NCBI GenBank assembly: GCA_914767715.1
Contig: OU612070.1
Location: forward strand, 16,011,501-16,075,500
DNA length: 64,000 bases
Direction: 5' to 3'
Source: Membranipora membranacea
Taxonomy: Eukaryota > Bryozoa > Gymnolaemata > Cheilostomatida > Membraniporidae
The translations under genes were made by a program, and so were the position numbers. Positions 57,778 through 64,000 of the stretch are shown piece after piece. The notes below the pieces were generated by a model. The model was not told the origin of the DNA and searched no databases. It saw only the letters and a list, made by a program, of their open reading frames with translations. Every line of letters begins with the position of its first letter. The first letter of the stretch is position 1.

Positions 57778-60700
57778 TTAATAGCTTCTACCGAACAGAG
57801 TATAGTGTTTTGGAGCATTTTTACAGGATGGATAGACACATTTCATGTTTGGTTTGATATCTGCTGGCTGTTTGAATGGTATACATAATCCTTTAGCTCC
57901 CATGGCAGGTGCTCCTTCCTCTACCACCACATCTCTGTCAAATAGATAAATAAAATATATACATATATTTATAGGTATATATATCAATTTAATTTGCTGA
58001 TAAGTCATAAATGACGAATAAGACCGTGCATAAAACAAATATGTGTTAATTATACTGAGTTGGTGTTCAATAAAAAAATATAAGCGCAATTTGCATTGAT
58101 ATTTAAAATGAATTTGAATTTTTTCAATCGTAAATTCCACGATGTTTGCTACTTGATTATTGTGCTTGCCAATAAATGGAAGTTGATCTCCTTAATATAG
58201 CTGTATAAAGATATCCATTGATATGGGATCGACACAGTCTAGCGGCTAGACTGTGTGCTCTCATCCATTGATCCAATTTACTCACCACTGTGTTCCGCAT
58301 CAGGCTATAAAAGGCTAGACTCAAGCCTTTTATAGCCTGATGCGCAACAAAGTGGTGTGTAAAGTCATGTGCTCTTTGTTTACATTGCATATTATGGCTA
58401 CTCAAATTTAATAAACCAATGAGGGAGGGCCAAATCGGAACAGCAATCCAGATAGTTAACGTTTTCAAAAAAATATCGTTCAGAGTTGATTTCCCTTGCT
58501 AATAAATTCTCATCGCTTCTCAACTCATTCAAGATTCTAAGTAAGGAATTAATTTTTTGTAGATTCTAGTGAGACCCTACTTCAAAAAGTGACTTTATTT
58601 TTTTTCGCACATCAGGGAGGACATCTTCGGACGATGATGACTGCAATTAAAAAATAAATATATCATACCTGGCGCTGTCTTTCTTGATGGCCTCCTCGCA
58701 AGGAATATCACCACAGAATGGAGAGAGAAGAAGACAACTCTTATCCAGACCAGCACACATCTCATCCCAAGTGTTAGCTACTATAATATTCTCGTCTTCG
58801 GCTGCTTTAGCTCTGAAATACAACAAAGGGGCATTTTTTTAAAGGTTTACAACAAAGGGGAAAGAATTCAATTCTTCTGTTCCAAGAAGCTGTCTGTTCT
58901 GTTAAGCTTGCAATCAGCAAAGGTAGCTTCCCGTTGCAAGTTGCAATCAACTGCTCACAGAAATACAATGTTTCTGACTACATAGGTTCATTGAAATCAA
59001 ATCGATAGCAAATAGCATATCCTCTTTCATAGGGATGAAGCAACACCTACTCTTAGCCAATGTGTTGGTTCTGATCATCAGAGCCAACACCTACTCTCCA
59101 TCTGAGAATTAATTTATACACTGTGTTTTTATTCCTCCAAAATGATGTTTTCTTTTGTTTATAGCATACATATATGGAACTCTCAATAATAACATGTTAT
59201 AATAAAATCTCAACTTTGAGCCTTACTTGTTGAAGAGATCTTTCTGTATCGTGTCGAGTATTTTTAGAATCTCTTTACCAGCGTCAGCTCTGACCACATC
59301 TTGTTTGGCTCCGGTGTCTCGCCTCACTACTACAAGCTTATTCTGTGCCACATCTCGTGGTCCCAACTCAATTCGGATTGGCACTCCCTAAACACAAGTA
59401 TAAACAATAATATATAAGTGTTAATTATTTCATGTAACAGAGGCTTTAAGGTGAACCAAACAAGTTCAAACATCCAAATGCCTCCTAAGGCATGAGTTTG
59501 TACAGGGAAGTCAATCATGTTAAGGTACTCGAGCAGCATGGTCTCAAACACACTTGAAATTCCAAACGATTTGTAAACATATTTGTATAAACTGGACACC
59601 AAAAGAAAGCCACGGGCTGTTCCAATCACCTAACTCAGCCAAGTGATTGGCTCGCTTTTCCTCAAAGTCTTCCTTTTGCCACACTGACATTGAGACTACA
59701 CTATTACCATGTGTATCTCTGATTGTTAGAGTCAATTTAGTATGGGTACCTTACATTTGCCCGCCCCTAATTTAGTACAAGTACCTGGCACGTATCACTT
59801 CACTGTCTATCAATCAGAGATATACATGCAATAGTAAATCACGACACCAGTGTGGCCTCTCGCTACAATTTATACCTTGAGCTCCCAGTGGTTGTATTTC
59901 CAGCCTGGACTGTAGTTGTCTCTGAGGTCAGCCTTAGATTTGACACCAGCAGCTTTGAGAGTTTTCTCAAGCTCCTTACAACTGTCCAATAGTGAATTCT
60001 TATCTGCCTCTGAGAGATTGGCAGTGATACCACACGGGATCACTACAGCCTGTAAAACAATACAAAAAAATACAATTATAACATCAATCGATACCATCTC
60101 TTGGTCTTGGTGAGATGAATAGGATCAGGTTGGACAAGGACGAGTCTTTGCGCCTAATCGACTCAGTCAGGGGGGTCTTTCAATTAGAAAAAGCCAAAAT
60201 CGCAATCTGGTCGCTCACTCAGTGAGTGTGCTAGACCTGCTAGGCTCATGCTTTCAAATCGCTCAGTCATTAGTGGAGCTATATACATTTTGAGGGAGCG
60301 TTTTGGTGAATGATAATTCTGAGCGATTTGGAAGTGATAAAGCATCGTTCTTTCTAATTGAAACCCCCCCCCCCCCGGCCCATTCTTTATGGGAGTGGCA
60401 GTCCCCTATTAAACTTTTGATAGGTAGCTACCAACAGCATGATCAATATAATGATACTATAGATAATACAGACTAAGCTTTTCATACACAACAAAAACAA
60501 TGTGGGTGGGTTGGAGACAACTTTAATTCTTCACTAGTTTGAGCCACCCCAAGCTCTTTCCTACCGCCTGACATCCCAGCATATCATAACATACCTGTAT
60601 TGCTGCCACTTTAGGTGGGAGCACTAGACCCTTGTTGTCACCGTGCACCATGACAAGCACGCCGATAGTTCTAGTAGTTATCCCCCATGAGTTCTGATAC

Positions 60701-61534
60701 ACATACTCTGGTTTCTTTGTTTCTGGGTCCTCAAACACAATGTTAAACATCTTAGAGAAGTTCTGTCCCAAGTGATGAGAAGTGGCTCCTAAAATATAAA
60801 CCAAAAGTGAACAAACTGTCAAAAAAGCATGAGTCAAATGAAGCTGATGTCATATATTTCAAAATTTAGAATATTTCCTCTGGAAAATGTCATTACTGGC
60901 CTCTAATTCAGTTGGTGGCTGATACCATATGAAGAGCAATAAACGAGTAAATGATTTTGGCGAATGATTTGATTGGCCTCAGTTTAACCTTTTCGGTTTG
61001 ACAATGGATTCAATCCTACAGTCGGTCACAGATATGAATAACAATGAACAGGAGGTAGCACTTATTGTCAGAACACTCGTATTGATGGACATCCTACATT
61101 CGAATAATCTCGTATTTAGCCACATGTTCTGTTCGTGTCTGCAAACTGAGAGAAGCTTGACCTTATGGCGCCAGTACTAAAATGTTCACTTTTTCTAACA
61201 GGTAGACAAATTTGAAGACTACCCAAAGACCAATGCATGTGCGCATCGAATTTCTTTACCATGCAAATTTGACACAACTTTATCATAAGTGACTGCCTGA
61301 ATAAAACATGCATTGGTTTTGGGTAGTCTTTAACTTATACTAAATGAAATAAATTACTGAAAATTGGATTATTTTCAATTATTTATTTAGAGTTATTTTT
61401 GGTATACCTTGAATAGCTCTGCCGCTAGCAGAGATATAAGCCTCCACTGTCGTTGTATAATCTCCACCTGCAAATTTCTCCTTCTCCGTCTTTCTTCCTC
61501 TCTGTACTGGTATAGCCAGATATTCCTCATAGAT
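57778..61534 (-). CDS. EPRS1: Bifunctional glutamyl-prolyl-tRNA synthetase, C-terminal prolyl part (5' exons missing)
   Basis: Six minus-strand exons join in phase: 61534-61408, 60788-60595, 60049-59876, 59387-59227, 58812-58669 and 57934-57778 (318 residues). They cover the later prolyl-tRNA synthetase catalytic core ([60 protein letters not shown]), the anticodon-binding domain ([55 protein letters not shown]) and the zinc-binding C-terminal domain ending YTLFGRSY. This matches the animal EPRS enzyme, which charges tRNA with glutamate and proline in the cytosolic multisynthetase complex. The glutamyl half, WHEP repeats and first part of the prolyl core are not found up to 64000. Either they lie beyond the window behind a long intron or the copy is partial. 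The introns hold small hairpin elements. Confidence 0.95.
58277..58363. repeat. Hairpin element in an EPRS intron
   Basis: Arms of about 40 bp containing CATCAGGCTATAAAAGGCT and its inverted copy, joined by an 8-bp loop. Probably a small MITE. Confidence 0.8.
61215..61330. repeat. Hairpin MITE-like element in an EPRS intron
   Basis: AAGACTACCCAAAGACCAAT plus GCATGT is repeated inverted at 61305-61330 with one or two mismatches, giving 25-bp terminal repeats around about 65 bp. No clear target duplication. Confidence 0.75.
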
Positions 61535-63108
61535 CTGTAAAACAACAATAATGTGCTCATAGAATAAAGAGCTAAAACATGAGCTGAAACATATGACTGG
61601 AGGACGGTCCAACAAGGCGATGAATGCGCCCTGTTAAGAGTGGTCTTCTCCTGAATATTTGGTGGGGTTATTTTCATTCTGAGACACAAAAAAAGATGAT
61701 GGAAGGGCTGAATTCATATGTGCCCTCTTTTTATAGGTACATACAAGTACAATGATTATTTTTAGTGGTTATTACACTTTATTTCTTCTCTTATTTCTAC
61801 CGTTCATCAGGATGTTATAATAGACATAACACTGTTTTTATTTTGGCAGACAGTGTCATCCCCTAACATAATAGCAAACACTAATACACTATTACTTCTT
61901 TTATTTTTTGTTGTTGTTTTCACGTGGTCTTATCTGCTTCATGCATTGATCGGTGGTTAATATATAAGTTCATAATATAATATATTGGCACTTTTAAATC
62001 AAGGAACGAAGATCTTCTTAGCAAACCTATGCTATTTGTCATTGAAGCCTGAGTGATTTTTAATGACCATGTTTACATTTTATAGAAAAAATATATGGTT
62101 GTGCGACTAAAAAATGCCCCATTTCGGAATGCATGTAATATCAATGTGAAAATTAATGCCGTGTCTACCTTAGCAGAGTTGGCAGAACCTTTGGCATACA
62201 GTAACCGGTTTGTGACTGAACCTATAACATTCGACAAACCATTCTGATTTCATTCCAAAAAAGATGTCACCGGAGACTTTGGACATCTATAATCTCTTGT
62301 TTTACATCCCTACTTTTTATAGCACCAGTGACTGCGGGAACAGTAGTACAAGTGTACCAGCGTCATAGGTCAACAACCTTTCCTAATGAAACCAGCCCTA
62401 ATTTGTTTACACGGCAGTGACAAATATCCATCAAAAGTTCAAGAGGTCGTTGCAGGGTCACCACTTGCAGTATCATGTTTATGTTTGTTGTCTGCATGCA
62501 GCAGACTGTCAAACTGTAAGCACGCACATCAATGAATTCTTGGTTCAAAGCTTGTCTAGATCACTACAAAGCCTCAATTTTATTTCAAGGATTGTACGGC
62601 AGATACTGGGTGTTGTGCTGTGCTGTCTATTAGCAAAGATACAGGCAACAACTTCAGGGAGTGAGTATTGAGGACTGCACAGTGAACAATGCATGCTTTT
62701 ATGAGACAGTTACTCATGATAACAAATCAAAACCTCTTGGCAGATGGAGAGGTTATCCAAATTGTCAAAACATTTAAAACCATCTCAGAAGTTAATTTTA
62801 CATACTATCTAAACCTGTTGGTGGTTACATATGATTGGTAAGTGAGTAGGACTAAAATATTTATTTGAGTTGATGGTTGTTTCCAGTTAAGTTTGATCTG
62901 TGTTGTGTTTCGTTTTAAGTTGTTTTCAGCATTGAGATGCGTACATTTTACCACAAACCTTCTACATGATTGAACAAATTCTTCCCCCAACTCAAAATAT
63001 GATTTAAACAATATGGCTCTATGAATTTTACGTACTCGCCGAGTTGAAAACTTTGATATGAAACCAGTGAATAGTACATTCTGATCTGTGTATGCAGGTT
63101 TGCACACA
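61535..63108. other. Between EPRS exons and the plus-strand gene, no exon seen
   Basis: Expected to hold the next upstream EPRS exon (the region before IYEEYLAIP), but no minus-strand match to that part of the enzyme was found by eye. Confidence 0.45.
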
Positions 63109-63255
63109 ATGACAGCTACAGAGGAGCAGTGGCCGGGTGGATTTACTGGTGAGTGTCACCCAGAGGTATGGAATGAGGAGGCAAAACCACCACAGCCTAT
63201 GGAGAAGAAGAAAGGACAACTCACACAGGAGCAAGTAGATGAGTATTTCAGAGAG
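63109..63255 (+). CDS. First coding exon of a possible phytanoyl-CoA dioxygenase-like protein (partial)
   Basis: From ATG to a GTCAGT donor, 49 codons, ending in phase 0. The peptide starts MTATEEQWPGGFTGECHPEV and ends KKKGQLTQEQVDEYFRE. A segment like LT-x-EQV-x-x-Y-F-x-x before an expected G is how many phytanoyl-CoA dioxygenase (PhyH) family proteins begin. Those are iron and 2-oxoglutarate dependent oxygenases. The rest lies beyond the window, so no catalytic HxD…H triad can be checked. The codons use GAG and CAG freely, unlike the AT-rich surroundings, which supports real coding sequence. The exon may have a 5' untranslated exon upstream, since TATGCAG precedes it. It is on the opposite strand to EPRS. 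Confidence 0.55.
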
Positions 63256-64000
63256 GTCAGTATCCAAAAACTGCCCAATATTTTTGATTTTTGGAGTTAA
63301 TATATTGGCTGGAAGATTCGAAACCTCACCAGACAGGAACCTTCCAATAACATATTAGTTTGGACAAATAGTCAGGGGGGGGGGGGGGGCTAGTTTGGTG
63401 ATAAAACTGGAGAACCATCCTCCAACTGACTATTATTTATAGGTCCCAAATTTCCTGTCTGCATGTATTATGCCATGTAGTGAAGTTATGTAACTAGTCT
63501 TTATGTGCTATAATTACGTTTACACATTGTGGTTGTTAGGATGACTGATGTTTGACACATTAATAATAATTATGATGATCAAAAAGATACTATCACAGAT
63601 TAAGGATGTATCCTTACTCTGTGATAGTATCTGGATGAGCTAATTATTTGCTGTCATTATTGCCTACTGTTTCTTCTCTAGCACATCCCTGATAAAATCT
63701 TGTCTAAATCAATTGACATGTGAATTGGAAAAACTGTCAAAGGGCTACTCGCTTAAAATTCTAAAGATTGTTTACAAGCATTTATTAGAAAGGACACGGA
63801 ACTCTAGACACTCTTTACCTCTGTGGTATTCCCTGTGTAGACAGAGCATGAGTGCACAACTATAGATAGGAAACTTGCGCTTTTGGGTTTGTGACATATG
63901 CTAAGGTAAAAATATATTGTGAATCACATGGCAGTGAACATAATTTTCCCCAACTTCAGAAGACCTGCGCTGAAATAGGAGCATTTCATACAGACTTATG
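63256..64000. other. Probable intron of the plus-strand gene
   Basis: Contains a G tract near 63377-63390 and a hairpin at 63586-63631 (arms GATACTATCACAGATTAAGG and inverse). No further exon is convincing. Confidence 0.5.

Overview
The window looks like nuclear DNA of an invertebrate animal. It is AT-rich and its genes have introns with GT/AG splice sites. It is crowded with non-LTR retrotransposons, tRNA-derived SINEs and non-autonomous DNA transposons. Its protein families are metazoan: an IGFBP-like secreted protein, PAN/apple proteins, a C-type lectin and a bifunctional glutamyl-prolyl-tRNA synthetase. A marine invertebrate (deuterostome or lophotrochozoan) is plausible, but the sequence alone does not name the species.

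Layout. 0-1.1 kb is a truncated copy of a palindromic (foldback) element; its full copy lies at 45.2-46.6 kb. 2.1-11.1 kb is a retrotransposon graveyard of four LINE fragments from three families, enclosed by a 0.5-kb inverted repeat pair. 11.2-16.9 kb is a 5.7-kb element with inverted ends made of short tandem repeats, an internal 16-bp satellite and possible spliced exons. It sits in a 577-bp tandem repeat that continues to 20.7 kb and carries a TTAA-flanked MITE.

22.4-36.6 kb is a large inverted duplication. Each arm holds a three-exon gene for a small secreted IGFBP-like protein, preceded by a unit that begins with the 5' end of U2 snRNA. The arms differ by insertions (a LINE in one, a SINE in the other). 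The spacer holds a 415-bp hAT-like element and a broken transposase-like gene. 36.9-43.2 kb is a LINE lying between two 0.46-kb direct repeats; the LINE is itself interrupted by a 1.8-kb TTAA element that contains a piece of another LINE.

47.6-55.4 kb is a minus-strand cluster of secreted PAN/apple-type genes: one PAN plus C-type lectin fusion and two two-exon signal-peptide plus PAN genes. They are interrupted by SINE, satellite and hAT-like insertions. 57.8-61.5 kb holds the last six coding exons (minus strand) of the glutamyl-prolyl-tRNA synthetase gene. At 63.1 kb lies the probable first coding exon of a plus-strand gene that may encode a phytanoyl-CoA dioxygenase-like protein.

The secreted genes share a simple plan, with a signal peptide in a phase-0 first exon followed by the cysteine-rich domain, and they appear to have multiplied by local duplication. 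Five insertions from four different families target TTAA, suggesting repeated activity of piggyBac- or Kolobok-type transposases. Several insertions can be checked against an empty copy of the same site inside the window. All splice models and alignments were made by eye.
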